A stretch of 64,000 bases of DNA, taken from the NCBI RefSeq assembly GCF_900142885.1, contig NZ_FRCL01000010.1, forward strand, positions 62,001 to 126,000, in the 5' to 3' direction. Shown piece by piece: positions 9,155 through 18,130 of this stretch; positions within the stretch are counted from its first letter, which is position 1; each line of letters begins with the position of its first letter. This stretch comes from Flavobacterium xinjiangense (GTDB lineage: Bacteria > Bacteroidota > Bacteroidia > Flavobacteriales > Flavobacteriaceae). The position numbers and the translations under genes are program-made. Under the pieces are notes generated by a model. That model had not been told where the DNA came from. It saw only the letters and a list, made by a program, of their open reading frames with translations, and made no database searches.

Positions 9155-9883
9155 ATGAGATTAGAAGATTTTGATAATGATGAGGATAAAGTTATCCAAG
9201 ACAGATTAAAAAGAAAGACCTGGAACGAAATAAGAACCAATGACAGTTGGGCGATTTTTAAAATCATGGCCGAATTTGTAAACGGTTATGAGAGTATGGG
9301 ACGCATAGGTCCGTGCGTAACTATTTTTGGTTCTGCCAGAACAAAACCAGAACATGAATATTATTTGCTTGCCGAAAAAATTGCCTATAAAATCAGTAAA
9401 GCTGGTTATGGCGTGATTACTGGCGGCGGACCAGGAATTATGGAAGCAGGTAATAAAGGCGCGCATTTAGGTGGTGGAACATCTGTTGGACTGAATATTG
9501 TATTACCATTTGAGCAACATTACAATCCTTATATTGACAGTGATAAAAATTTGAATTTTGATTATTTCTTTGTTCGAAAAGTGATGTTTGTCAAATATTC
9601 ACAGGGGTTTGTGGTGATGCCAGGAGGTTTTGGTACTTTGGACGAAATGTTTGAAGCCATGACTTTGATTCAAACCAAAAAAATAGCCAAATTCCCTATT
9701 ATTTTGGTTGGAACCAGTTTCTGGTCGGGATTGATTGATTGGATTAAAACAGTATTAGTCGAAAGAGAAGGTACAGTTCACGCGGAAGATTTGAATTTAT
9801 TTAAAATTGTTGATACCGAAGATGAGGTCGTTGAAGTTTTAGATAAATTTTATAAAAAATATGATTTATCTCCCAATTTTTAA
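9155..9883 (+). CDS. LOG-family (TIGR00730) nucleotide-binding protein
   Basis: 242-residue Rossmann-fold protein of the LOG/lysine-decarboxylase-like family. Characterised members hydrolyse nucleoside 5'-monophosphates to base plus ribose 5-phosphate (cytokinin-activating enzymes in plants and microbes). The defining motif PGGFGTLDE is at 156-164, and the phosphate-binding GGGPGIMEAG starts at 90. The N-terminus has no signal, so it is cytoplasmic. Earlier annotations of this family as lysine decarboxylase are incorrect. The gene has its own terminator and is preceded by the candidate RNA motif; it shares no operon with uvrA. The physiological substrate is unknown. Confidence 0.9.
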   Translation: MRLEDFDNDEDKVIQDRLKRKTWNEIRTNDSWAIFKIMAEFVNGYESMGRIGPCVTIFGSARTKPEHEYYLLAEKIAYKISKAGYGVITGGGPGIMEAGNKGAHLGGGTSVGLNIVLPFEQHYNPYIDSDKNLNFDYFFVRKVMFVKYSQGFVVMPGGFGTLDEMFEAMTLIQTKKIAKFPIILVGTSFWSGLIDWIKTVLVEREGTVHAEDLNLFKIVDTEDEVVEVLDKFYKKYDLSPNF

Positions 9884-9887
9884 GAAT

Positions 9888-9913
9888 AAGCTGCCTAAAA
9901 GCAGCTTTTTTTA
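9888..9913 (+). terminator. intrinsic terminator after the LOG gene
   Basis: AAGCTGC and GCAGCTT form a 7-bp stem around a short A-rich loop, followed directly by a run of seven or more T. Confidence 0.85.
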
Positions 9914-9992
9914 TTTTATTTTGAACCAATATTTCTTCATTTAATGTTTAATAATAAGTACATTTATTTTTTTTAAATTCTAAATTATTTAC

Positions 9993-12821
9993 TTGAAATC
10001 ATTCTATAAAATCATAGTTTTAATTCTTGTTTTATTGACGTCAATAAAACAATATGGACAACATCATTCTACAATGACTGTAGAATTGAATTCAGAGAAT
10101 AAAACGTTGACTATAGTACAAGAAATGACTTTTTTCAATCAGTCGAATGATACTTTGACATCGATTGTTTTGAATGATTGGAACAATGCCTATTCCAATA
10201 AAAACACACCACTGGCCAAGCGATTTTCTGATGAGTTTTACAGAGGTTTTCATTTAGCGAAAGAGGCAGAACGAGGAAGTACCAAAAATTTGACTATTAC
10301 GGATAAAAGTCAATTCGTACTTACTTGGGAACGGACAGAGAAAAACCCAGATTTTATAGTTGTTAAATTGGACCATCCAATATTTCCAAACCAAAAAATC
10401 TCGTTACATCTCTCCTATATTACTAAAATCCCAAGTGATAAATTCACTAAATACGGTTATAACGATAAAGGCGAAATGAACCTAAAAAACTGGTTCCTTA
10501 CTCCTGCCCGCTATGAAAATCATGATTTTATAAGATACAGCAACAACAATTTAGATGATATCTCGAATGCTGTTTCTGACTTTGACATTGATTTGAAGAT
10601 TCCTGCTACTTTAGAAGCTACTTCCGATTTAAATAATAATTCCCCAATCAAAAGGGAAGGTTTTTCTATCTATAAATTATTTGGGAAAAACAGAACCGAT
10701 TTTAGTCTTTTTATAGAATCTAAATCCAGTTTTATCAGTTTTAAAAACAGTACTAACGAGGTGCTGACCAATCTTAAAGAAAATAAACTAAGTGCGGTTC
10801 AAAAAGCAATTATTATGGATCGTGTGATGATTTATGTCACTAAGCAAATTGGTCAATATCCACATGAAAAAATAATTGTTTCACAAACCGATTACGAGAG
10901 AAACCCATTTTATGGTTTGAATCAATTGCCCTCATTCTTGAGTCTGTTTCCGGATGAGTTTATTTTTGAAATTAAATTTTTGAAAACCTATCTGAATACT
11001 TATCTGAAAAATAGTTTACGATTAAATCCAAGAAATGACAACTGGATTTATGATGGAATTCAAGTGTATGCCATGATGAAATACATTGACGAAAACCATC
11101 CAAATACGAAGATGTTTGGTAGTATTTCCAAATTTAAATTATTAAAAAGTTATAATCTGACCAACTTAGATTTTAACGAGCAGTACAGCTATTTTTACAT
11201 GCTTATGGCTCGTAAAAATCTTGACCAACCGTTAGGAGATCCAAAAAACACCTTAATAAAATTCAATGAGCAAATTGCGAGTAAATATCGTGCGGGTTTA
11301 AGTCTTTTATACTTGGATGATTATTTAAACCAGAATACAGTAAACAATAGTATTCGTCAATTTTACCTTCAAAATAAGGAAAAACAAACATCAAGAAATG
11401 ATTTTGAAATCCTTTTAAAATCAAATACAAACAAAGATATTAACTGGTTTTTTAAAACTATTATCAGTTCCAGAGATATCATTGATTACAAATTTTCGCA
11501 TGTTTCAAGAACTCAAGACAGTATTACTTTTTCCGTAAAAAGTAAAACAGGAGCTTTAGTTCCTATTCCTGTTTATGGTATTAAAAAAGGAGAAGTTGTT
11601 TTTAAGAAATGGCTCGATATACCAGAAATAGATAGCAGTTTTACAATAGAAAGACAAAATGTCGATAAAATCGTCTTAAACTATAAAAATGAAGTTCCAG
11701 AGTACAATTTAAGAAATAATTGGAAATCATTAAGGAGTTTTTATCCAAACAATCGTCCTGTGAAATTTAATTTCATGAAGGATTTAGAAGATCCTTACTA
11801 TAATCAAATTTTGTACGTTCCGTCATTAACTTATAATTTATATGATGGTTTATCTCCAGGATTACGCTTACATAACAAAACGATATTAGATAAACCATTT
11901 ATTTTTGATATAAACCCATCATATTCTACTAAAACTAATAATTTTTCCGGTTCTGGCTGGTTTGCAATCAGCCAAAATTATAGAGATAGCCGACTTTATA
12001 ACATGAGATATTCGCTATCAGGCTCTTATTTCCACTATGCGCCGGATGCCTATTATCAGAAGATAAATCCAATGGTTCAAATGCGAATTAGACAAGAAAA
12101 TTTTAGAGACAACAGAAAACAATTAATTATGTTGCGTCAGGTAGTGGTAAACAGAGAAAAGAGCGCTTTTGTTGTTGATAATTCAACGGAGAATTACTCG
12201 GTTTTTGATGCAAAATACTTTAATTCAAGAACAGAAGTCACCAATCATTTCAGTTTCACGTCGGATATTCAAATCGCAAGCAAATTCGGAAAAATTGCGA
12301 GTGAATTGGAATACCGAAAACTCTTTGAAAATAACCTTCAAATCAATTTAAGATTGTACGCTGGAAGTTTTTTATACAACAAAACCGATTCTGATTTCTT
12401 TAGTTTTGCTCTGGACAGACCTACGGATTATTTGTTTGATTATGGCTATTATGGAAGATCCGAAAGTACTGGTCTTTTTAGCCAGCAATTTATATTATCG
12501 GAGGGCGGATTTAAATCTAAATTAGCAACTCCTTATGCCAATCAATGGATTACAACGGTAAACGGAAGTTTTAATATCTGGAATTGGGTCGAAATTTATG
12601 GAGACTTGGGTTTAGTAAAAAACAAGGATCTGGATCCGAAATTTGTTTATGATAGTGGTATTCGCCTGAACTTGGTTACTGATTATTTCGAATTGTATTT
12701 CCCAGTATATTCCAATAACGGATGGGAAATAGCACAGAATAATTACAATGAAAAAATAAGATTTTTAGTTACTTTTTCACCAAAAACATTAATCAATCTT
12801 TTTAATCGAAAATGGTTCTAA
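9993..12821 (+). CDS. M1-peptidase-like protein with outer-membrane barrel, probably non-catalytic
   Basis: 942-residue exported protein with signal peptide (about 1-22, ending YGQ) and TTG start. Residues 25-560 resemble the N-terminal and thermolysin-like part of M1 aminopeptidases: a WxYDGIQVYAMMKY segment stands where M1 enzymes have the third zinc ligand region. However, no HExxH motif is present anywhere and no GxMEN motif is visible, so catalysis is unlikely. The C-terminal 330 residues are rich in alternating aromatic/polar strands (RMRIRQENF, EIYGDLGLV) and end in an aromatic residue (KWF), as in outer-membrane beta-barrels. I infer an outer-membrane protein with a periplasmic degenerate peptidase domain. 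Function unknown. Confidence 0.65.
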   Translation: MKSFYKIIVLILVLLTSIKQYGQHHSTMTVELNSENKTLTIVQEMTFFNQSNDTLTSIVLNDWNNAYSNKNTPLAKRFSDEFYRGFHLAKEAERGSTKNLTITDKSQFVLTWERTEKNPDFIVVKLDHPIFPNQKISLHLSYITKIPSDKFTKYGYNDKGEMNLKNWFLTPARYENHDFIRYSNNNLDDISNAVSDFDIDLKIPATLEATSDLNNNSPIKREGFSIYKLFGKNRTDFSLFIESKSSFISFKNSTNEVLTNLKENKLSAVQKAIIMDRVMIYVTKQIGQYPHEKIIVSQTDYERNPFYGLNQLPSFLSLFPDEFIFEIKFLKTYLNTYLKNSLRLNPRNDNWIYDGIQVYAMMKYIDENHPNTKMFGSISKFKLLKSYNLTNLDFNEQYSYFYMLMARKNLDQPLGDPKNTLIKFNEQIASKYRAGLSLLYLDDYLNQNTVNNSIRQFYLQNKEKQTSRNDFEILLKSNTNKDINWFFKTIISSRDIIDYKFSHVSRTQDSITFSVKSKTGALVPIPVYGIKKGEVVFKKWLDIPEIDSSFTIERQNVDKIVLNYKNEVPEYNLRNNWKSLRSFYPNNRPVKFNFMKDLEDPYYNQILYVPSLTYNLYDGLSPGLRLHNKTILDKPFIFDINPSYSTKTNNFSGSGWFAISQNYRDSRLYNMRYSLSGSYFHYAPDAYYQKINPMVQMRIRQENFRDNRKQLIMLRQVVVNREKSAFVVDNSTENYSVFDAKYFNSRTEVTNHFSFTSDIQIASKFGKIASELEYRKLFENNLQINLRLYAGSFLYNKTDSDFFSFALDRPTDYLFDYGYYGRSESTGLFSQQFILSEGGFKSKLATPYANQWITTVNGSFNIWNWVEIYGDLGLVKNKDLDPKFVYDSGIRLNLVTDYFELYFPVYSNNGWEIAQNNYNEKIRFLVTFSPKTLINLFNRKWF

Positions 12822-13007
12822 TCGATTGCTAAAATGATTTTTATTTACGTAATTATCATTAAAATAGTTATTTTAATGAATATAATAAAAAAAGAGGTCC
12901 ATTTTACACCAAATTTATTGCAATAATTAAATTATATTTTTTTCAATGAATTATGAAAATAGCTAGTTTTTAATTAAATTTGCCTCACAAAGTTATACTT
13001 TTCAATT

Positions 13008-15416
13008 ATGATAAAAGAAAAAACCAATTCTACATTGACATTTGAAGATTTCAAAACCGAAGTATTAAATGACTATAGAACAGCCATAGTAAGTCGGGAA
13101 TGTAGTCTATTAGGACGTAAAGAAGTATTAACCGGGAAAGCAAAATTTGGAATATTTGGAGACGGAAAAGAAGTTCCACAGTTAGCCATGGCCAAAGCTT
13201 TCAAAGATGGTGATTTTCGTTCGGGATATTATCGTGACCAAACTTTTATGATGGCCATTGGTCAATTAACCGTGCAACAATTTTTTGCTGGATTGTATGG
13301 TCATACTGATATTGAACAAGAACCAATGTCAGCAGGAAGACAAATGGGTGGGCACTTTGCGACACACAGTTTAAATGCAGACGGAACTTGGAAAGATTTA
13401 ACAAAACAAAAAAATTCAAGTGCAGATATTTCTCCAACAGCCGGGCAAATGCCAAGGTTGTTAGGACTAGCACAAGCTTCAAAGATTTACAGGGAAGTTT
13501 CAGGTATAAAAAACGCAAGTAATTTCTCTGATAAAGGAAATGAAATTGCTTGGGGAACCATAGGAAATGCCAGCACCTCAGAAGGTTTATTTTTTGAAAC
13601 TATAAATGCTGCAGGTGTTTTACAAGTACCGATGGTAATGAGTGTGTGGGATGATGAATACGGTATCTCAGTACATGCAAGACATCAAACTACCAAGGAA
13701 AACATTTCTGAAATCCTAAAAGGATATCAAAAAGAAGAAGATACTAATGGATTTGAAATCCTGAGAGTAAAAGGATGGGATTATGTTGACTTAGTTGCAA
13801 CTTATGAAAAAGCAGCGGCGATATCAAGAGAAAATCATGTTCCAGTTTTAATACATGTAAACGAACTTACACAACCACAGGGTCATTCTAGTTCAGGATC
13901 CCATGAAAGATACAAAGATGCAGCGAGATTAGCCTGGGAGAAAGATTTTGATTGTATTCGCCAAATGAAACTATGGATGATAGCCATTAATATTGCTTCT
14001 CCAGAAGAAATTGAAGCCATTGATCAGGAAGCCAGAAAAGAAGTATTGGAAGGAAAAAAAGCGGCTTGGAGTGCTTTTTTGAACCCTATTATTGAAGAAC
14101 AGAAAGAACTTATTTCTTTGTTGCAAAAAGTAGCGGAAACCAGTAAAAATAAAGAAACAATTTTAAAATTCGTTTCTGAATTAAGTAGTAATAAATCTCC
14201 TTTGAAAAAAGAAATTCTTGTTGCGGCCAGAAAAACATTGCGATTAGTGATGAATGAAGCCGGAAAAGAGGAATTATCGCAATGGATAACTTCATATACT
14301 AAAAAAACACAGAAAAACTTTAGTAGTAACTTATTTTCTGAAACGGAATTGAATGTATTTTCAGTAGAGAAAGTTTTACCTGAATATTCAGAAAATGCGA
14401 AAGAAGATACGGATGGACGCATGATTTTGCGTGATAATTTTGATGCTATTTTTACTAAATATCCAGAAACATTGATCTTTGGCGAAGATGCAGGAAATAT
14501 TGGTGATGTAAACCAAGGTTTAGAAGGAATGCAGGAGAAATACGGAGAACTTCGTGTAGCCGATGTAGGAATTCGTGAAGCAACCATTCTTGGTCAAGGT
14601 ATCGGGATGGCATTACGTGGTTTACGCCCAATTGCTGAAATTCAATATTTAGATTATTTATTGTATGCCATCCAAATTATGAGTGATGATTTAGCAACAT
14701 TAAGATATCGTACGGTAGGTAAACAAAAAGCGCCTTTAATCATACGCACACGTGGCCATCGTTTAGAAGGAATCTGGCATTCAGGATCTCCTATGGGAAT
14801 GATTATAAATGCAGTGCGAGGAATTCACGTTTTGGTTCCAAGAAACATGACACAAGCTGCTGGTTTTTATAACAGTTTATTAGAATGTGATGAACCGGCT
14901 TTAGTAATCGAATGTTTGAATGGCTACCGATTGAAAGAGAAAATGCCGTTGAATTATGGTGAATTCAAAACCCCAATTGGTGTTGTCGAAACATTGAAAG
15001 AAGGAACAGATATTACCTTAGTTTCTTATGGTTCCACTTTGAGATTGGTACAACAAGCGGCCAAAGAATTGCTTGAAGTAGGTATTGATTGTGAGATTAT
15101 CGATTTACAGTCTTTACTGCCATTTGATATCAACCAAGATGTAGTAAAAAGTATTGCCAAAACGAACCGTCTTTTAGTAATTGACGAAGATGTACCAGGT
15201 GGCGCTTCAGCTTATATCTTACAACAAATTATAGAGCAACAAGATGCCTATAATTATTTAGACAGTAAACCGCAAACTTTAACAGCAAAAGCACATAGAC
15301 CTGCTTATGGAACAGATGGCGATTATTTCTCTAAACCATCTTCAGAAGATATTTTTGAAAAAGTATATGCTATGATGAATGAAGTAAATCCTTCGAAGTT
15401 CCCAAGTTTGTATTAA
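13008..15416 (+). CDS. branched-chain 2-oxoacid dehydrogenase E1, alpha-beta fusion
   Basis: 802-residue fusion of the alpha and beta subunits of a thiamine-diphosphate-dependent 2-oxoacid dehydrogenase E1, most like the 2-oxoisovalerate (branched-chain) enzyme. The alpha half (about 1-400) contains the ThDP region beginning GNASTSEGLFFE at residue 186 and ending WDDEYGIS. The beta half (about 460-800) contains EDAGNIGDV, IREATILGQGIGMALRG, HSGSPMG and the C-terminal IDEDVPGGAS transketolase-C segment. It decarboxylates branched oxoacids to feed acyl-CoA synthesis, the source of the iso-fatty acids typical of this phylum. A fused E1 is common in Bacteroidota. E2 and E3 are not in the window. 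Confidence 0.92.
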   Translation: MIKEKTNSTLTFEDFKTEVLNDYRTAIVSRECSLLGRKEVLTGKAKFGIFGDGKEVPQLAMAKAFKDGDFRSGYYRDQTFMMAIGQLTVQQFFAGLYGHTDIEQEPMSAGRQMGGHFATHSLNADGTWKDLTKQKNSSADISPTAGQMPRLLGLAQASKIYREVSGIKNASNFSDKGNEIAWGTIGNASTSEGLFFETINAAGVLQVPMVMSVWDDEYGISVHARHQTTKENISEILKGYQKEEDTNGFEILRVKGWDYVDLVATYEKAAAISRENHVPVLIHVNELTQPQGHSSSGSHERYKDAARLAWEKDFDCIRQMKLWMIAINIASPEEIEAIDQEARKEVLEGKKAAWSAFLNPIIEEQKELISLLQKVAETSKNKETILKFVSELSSNKSPLKKEILVAARKTLRLVMNEAGKEELSQWITSYTKKTQKNFSSNLFSETELNVFSVEKVLPEYSENAKEDTDGRMILRDNFDAIFTKYPETLIFGEDAGNIGDVNQGLEGMQEKYGELRVADVGIREATILGQGIGMALRGLRPIAEIQYLDYLLYAIQIMSDDLATLRYRTVGKQKAPLIIRTRGHRLEGIWHSGSPMGMIINAVRGIHVLVPRNMTQAAGFYNSLLECDEPALVIECLNGYRLKEKMPLNYGEFKTPIGVVETLKEGTDITLVSYGSTLRLVQQAAKELLEVGIDCEIIDLQSLLPFDINQDVVKSIAKTNRLLVIDEDVPGGASAYILQQIIEQQDAYNYLDSKPQTLTAKAHRPAYGTDGDYFSKPSSEDIFEKVYAMMNEVNPSKFPSLY

Positions 15417-15441
15417 AAACATAATTTTTTATAAATTGATT

Positions 15442-15472
15442 TCCCAACTTGATTCAGGTTGGGATTTTTTTT
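15442..15472 (+). terminator. intrinsic terminator after the E1 gene
   Basis: TCCCAAC and GTTGGGA pair (TTGATTCAG region as loop) and are followed by eight T. Confidence 0.85.
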
Positions 15473-15559
15473 GATTACTAATTAATCACTTGTTTATAAA
15501 AGAATAAAATATTAAATTGGTAATCAATTAATTAGTCAATAACCATAATAATAAATAAT

Positions 15560-15823
15560 ATGAAAAAAATAACACTGCTTTTAGGAATACTTTCGATTAT
15601 GACAATTGTTTCCTGCAAGAAAAAAGACGGCAAACCTATGAACCCGCAGGTTCAAACAACTACCGTGACAACTCCCGCCGCTCCAACTCCTTCAAAACAA
15701 GTGAAAGACAGTTCGTCAATAATAGTTGGCACAAATGGCGTGAATGTTACTACTAAAAGTGGCACTACAAAAACTAGTGTAAATGTTTCAGGTGGTACAG
15801 CAAAAATTGAAGTAAAAAAATAA
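15560..15823 (+). CDS. small lipoprotein, unknown function
   Basis: 87 residues: a lipoprotein signal with Cys19 (IVSC), then KKKDGK and a low-complexity Thr/Ser/Val/Pro-rich tail without recognisable domain. The last half alternates polar and small hydrophobic residues (NVTTKSGTTKTSVNVSGG), suggesting an extended beta-prone chain. The basic residues after Cys argue for periplasmic rather than surface location. It is flanked by terminators on both sides, so it is a single-gene unit. I do not recognise a family. Confidence 0.7.
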   Translation: MKKITLLLGILSIMTIVSCKKKDGKPMNPQVQTTTVTTPAAPTPSKQVKDSSSIIVGTNGVNVTTKSGTTKTSVNVSGGTAKIEVKK

Positions 15824-15853
15824 GATTCAGATATTCTCTTAATTAAAAGTTAT

Positions 15854-15889
15854 AATGCCAATGTAAATTTTTTATGTTGGCATTTTTTA
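15854..15889 (+). terminator. intrinsic terminator after the small lipoprotein gene
   Basis: AATGCCAA pairs with TTGGCATT across a 16-base T-rich loop, followed by T-rich sequence. Confidence 0.8.
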
Positions 15890-15922
15890 TTTTATTTTAA
15901 GGTTTATTACAAATAATGCAAA

Positions 15923-16600
15923 ATGAGCACATTAGAAACTATCTTAAAAAGTATTCAAAACGTCAAAGTAATCGAAGATTCTGTTGATAATAAATACTAT
16001 ACTCCTTTGGATTTATCCGTGTCAAATGCCTTTTTTTCAAAACAAGAAATTAGCACATCGACTGATTTTAAAGAATTTATTGAAAAATATTTAGCCAAAG
16101 GAAATTCAAAAGTAGCTTTTGGTGGTTACAACGAAGAACGCAATTTATACAAGCGAAGCACGGTATTCAATGACGCTGAAACAGAAGAACGAAATATTCA
16201 CATTGGGTTAGATTTATGGATAAAAGCCGGAACTCCTGTCCTGGCGGCACTTGATGGAACAATTCATAGTTTTAAACACAATGTAGGGTTGGGGGATTAT
16301 GGACCAACTATTATTTTAGAACACAAAATAGAAAGTCACACTTTTTATACACTATATGGACACCTTTCATTAGAAAGCATTGCTGAAATTGAAGTTGGCA
16401 CTAATTTCAAAAAAGGACAACAATTAGCGACTCTGGGTAATGCAGCCATTAATGGAGATTATGCGCCACATTTGCATTTCCAAATTATAAAAAACATTGG
16501 AGATAATTTTGGGGATTATCCCGGGGTTTGTAGTAAAAATGATCTAGATTATTATTTAGACAACTGTCCAGATCCAAACATATTATTAAAAATCGCATAA
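15923..16600 (+). CDS. M23-family metallopeptidase (LytM domain)
   Basis: 225-residue M23 peptidase-like protein; the family cleaves peptidoglycan cross-bridges. Zinc ligands are present as His93 and Asp97 (HIGLD) and the HLH pair at 183-185; the central TLYGHLS supplies the remaining catalytic His. No signal peptide or lipobox is visible at the annotated ATG, which is odd for an envelope peptidase; either export is signal-independent or the substrate is intracellular. The stop is 3 bp before the next ATG, so it forms an operon with the following lipoprotein. Confidence 0.85.
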   Translation: MSTLETILKSIQNVKVIEDSVDNKYYTPLDLSVSNAFFSKQEISTSTDFKEFIEKYLAKGNSKVAFGGYNEERNLYKRSTVFNDAETEERNIHIGLDLWIKAGTPVLAALDGTIHSFKHNVGLGDYGPTIILEHKIESHTFYTLYGHLSLESIAEIEVGTNFKKGQQLATLGNAAINGDYAPHLHFQIIKNIGDNFGDYPGVCSKNDLDYYLDNCPDPNILLKIA

Positions 16601-16603
16601 ATT

Positions 16604-17080
16604 ATGAAAAAGATAATTCTCATTTTAGGTATCGTTTTGTTTATTAGTTGTAAATCTAAAAAGGTCGTTGAGACACCAAAACCTGCCGAAGTTACATTTG
16701 CAAAACTGATGCTGTCAAATGTCAGTGAACTTCAAAAAGACAAAGCTTATGAACTCGGTAAAAGAGTGCTGATGACCTGCAACACTTCCAAGTTTAAACC
16801 TTTTAACGAAAGTGAAGCTACGGCTTCGGTAATTCAAAACACAACCGAAGAAAGATTGACAAAAACCTGTACTAAATTTCGCCAATACTATGGAACTTTC
16901 AAAGACCTACAATTAGTCGAAATCTATAAAAACTACTTTGACAAATCACTGATTTTTCGTTATAAAGCATTATACACAAAGAAAGTAGCAAATAAAGAAC
17001 TTCGTGTTTCGCTGAATGAAGAAAACAAAGTTTCGGCTATTAAATCACTAGATTGGACCGATAATTTTCAAGTGAAATAG
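16604..17080 (+). CDS. lipoprotein of unknown function
   Basis: 158 residues with signal peptide and Cys16 (FISC). The mature part is mostly helical at the start (FAKLMLSNVSELQKDKAYEL), with two Cys residues (MTCNTSK, TKTCTKF), and ends in alternating strands (IFRYKALYTKKV), a pattern seen in DUF3887-like fold proteins. It is translationally close to the M23 peptidase gene, so the two may act together at the cell wall. Function not recognised. Confidence 0.7.
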   Translation: MKKIILILGIVLFISCKSKKVVETPKPAEVTFAKLMLSNVSELQKDKAYELGKRVLMTCNTSKFKPFNESEATASVIQNTTEERLTKTCTKFRQYYGTFKDLQLVEIYKNYFDKSLIFRYKALYTKKVANKELRVSLNEENKVSAIKSLDWTDNFQVK

Positions 17081-17136
17081 AATATTTAGCATTGCCAACT
17101 GCTCCCATTTTATTTTAAAAAATTTATAAATTAGAA

Positions 17137-17196
17137 ACCTTCTTTTTTTATCTTTTACATCAAAGAATAAAAATATAAGAAGGTTCTTTTATTTTA
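17137..17196 (+). terminator. probable terminator after the M23/lipoprotein operon
   Basis: AACCTTCTT and AAGAAGGTT pair across a 31-base AT-rich loop, followed by CTTTTATTTT. The long loop makes it weaker than the others. The remaining bases from 17197 to 17456 are AT-rich and show no gene. Confidence 0.5.
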
Positions 17197-17456
17197 GTGT
17201 TTTTAATAAAAAAACATATTCACAAATTCTTTATAGCATCAAGAATTATAAGGCAAAATGAATCCTGCAAACTAGTAATTAATTGACTTCCAGACTTCTG
17301 TTTTTATAAAAAAATATAGTATTGATAGATGAATTTATAGGATTGTTATTTATTTATTTTAAAATCACTGCAGCTCTTAACACTTCAAATTTAATAGAAA
17401 CAGCATTCTCTTCTCATTATCATACTTTATTTGTAAATTTAGAAAAAATATAAATC

Positions 17457-17521
17457 TGTGAATTTTACAATTTTTTTTTTTAGTTCTATAAGTTAAATTA
17501 GGAATAATAACATCATTTTTA
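17457..17521 (+). promoter_or_regulatory. stress-regulon promoter upstream of the AraC-type regulator
   Basis: TGTGAATTTTACAA at 17457-17470, GTTCTATAA at 17483-17491, and a -7-like ATTTTTA with the last four bases TTTA at 17518-17521. The box spacing (21 bp) and box-to--7 spacing are identical to eleven other sites in the window. The predicted transcription start is about 20 bp before the regulator's start codon, suggesting autoregulation. Confidence 0.75.
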
Positions 17522-17544
17522 CATAATCAATTAAAAAAAATAAT

Positions 17545-18129
17545 TTGAAACTATATATCAAATACATGGTTAGTAATCGCTGTAAAATGGCGGTAAAAGA
17601 GGAATTGAAAAAACTTGGGCTACATTTCATTGTTGTTGATTTAGGTGAAGTTGAAATCATGGAAAATATTTCTATGAGTCAACGGGAGCAATTAAAAAAA
17701 GTTCTTTTAGATTCAGGACTTGAATTGATGGATGATAAAAAGTCTATGTTGATTGAAAAAATAAAAAATGTGATTATCGAAATGGTACATCATTCTACTG
17801 AAAATATCAAAGTGAATTTTTCTGATTATTTAAGTGAAAAAATGAATCATGATTACACTTATTTATCTAATTTATTTTCAGAAGTTCAAGGAACTACTAT
17901 TGAACAATTTATAATTTCACATAAAACAGAAAGAATAAAAGAATTGATTATTTACGGTGAATTGAATATTACCGAAATTGCCTGGAAAATGAACTACAGT
18001 AGTGTAGCACATTTATCGAGTCAGTTTAAAAAAGTCACTGGTCTCTCCCCTTCCCATTTTAAACAATTAAAAGACAAAAGACGAAATCCAATTGAAGAAA
18101 TTGGAACTTCACAAGAAACAAATAATTAA
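17545..18129 (+). CDS. AraC-family transcriptional regulator with HMA-like N-terminal domain
   Basis: 194 residues. The C-terminal 100 residues are an AraC/XylS double helix-turn-helix: DYTYLSNLFSEVQG, then ELNITEIAWKMNYSSVAHLSSQFKKVTGLSP, both recognition helices intact. Residues 1-60 (MKLYIKYMVSNRC) resemble a ferredoxin-like heavy-metal-associated fold; related proteins, from memory, have NMVCNRC, so the first Cys of the pair would be Ser here. Start is TTG. It opens the signalling block: the stop is one base before the next kinase ATG. It lacks a receiver domain, so how the kinases reach it is unclear. A candidate activator for the promoter family seen upstream of itself and the stress genes (inference). 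Confidence 0.85.
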   Translation: MKLYIKYMVSNRCKMAVKEELKKLGLHFIVVDLGEVEIMENISMSQREQLKKVLLDSGLELMDDKKSMLIEKIKNVIIEMVHHSTENIKVNFSDYLSEKMNHDYTYLSNLFSEVQGTTIEQFIISHKTERIKELIIYGELNITEIAWKMNYSSVAHLSSQFKKVTGLSPSHFKQLKDKRRNPIEEIGTSQETNN

Positions 18130-18130
18130 A

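Noticed and set aside
12857-12878. Perfect AT-rich hairpin (CATTAAAAT/ATTTTAATG) after the M1-like gene as terminator.
   Set aside because: It has no GC pairs in the core and no T-run follows, so termination is not supported.
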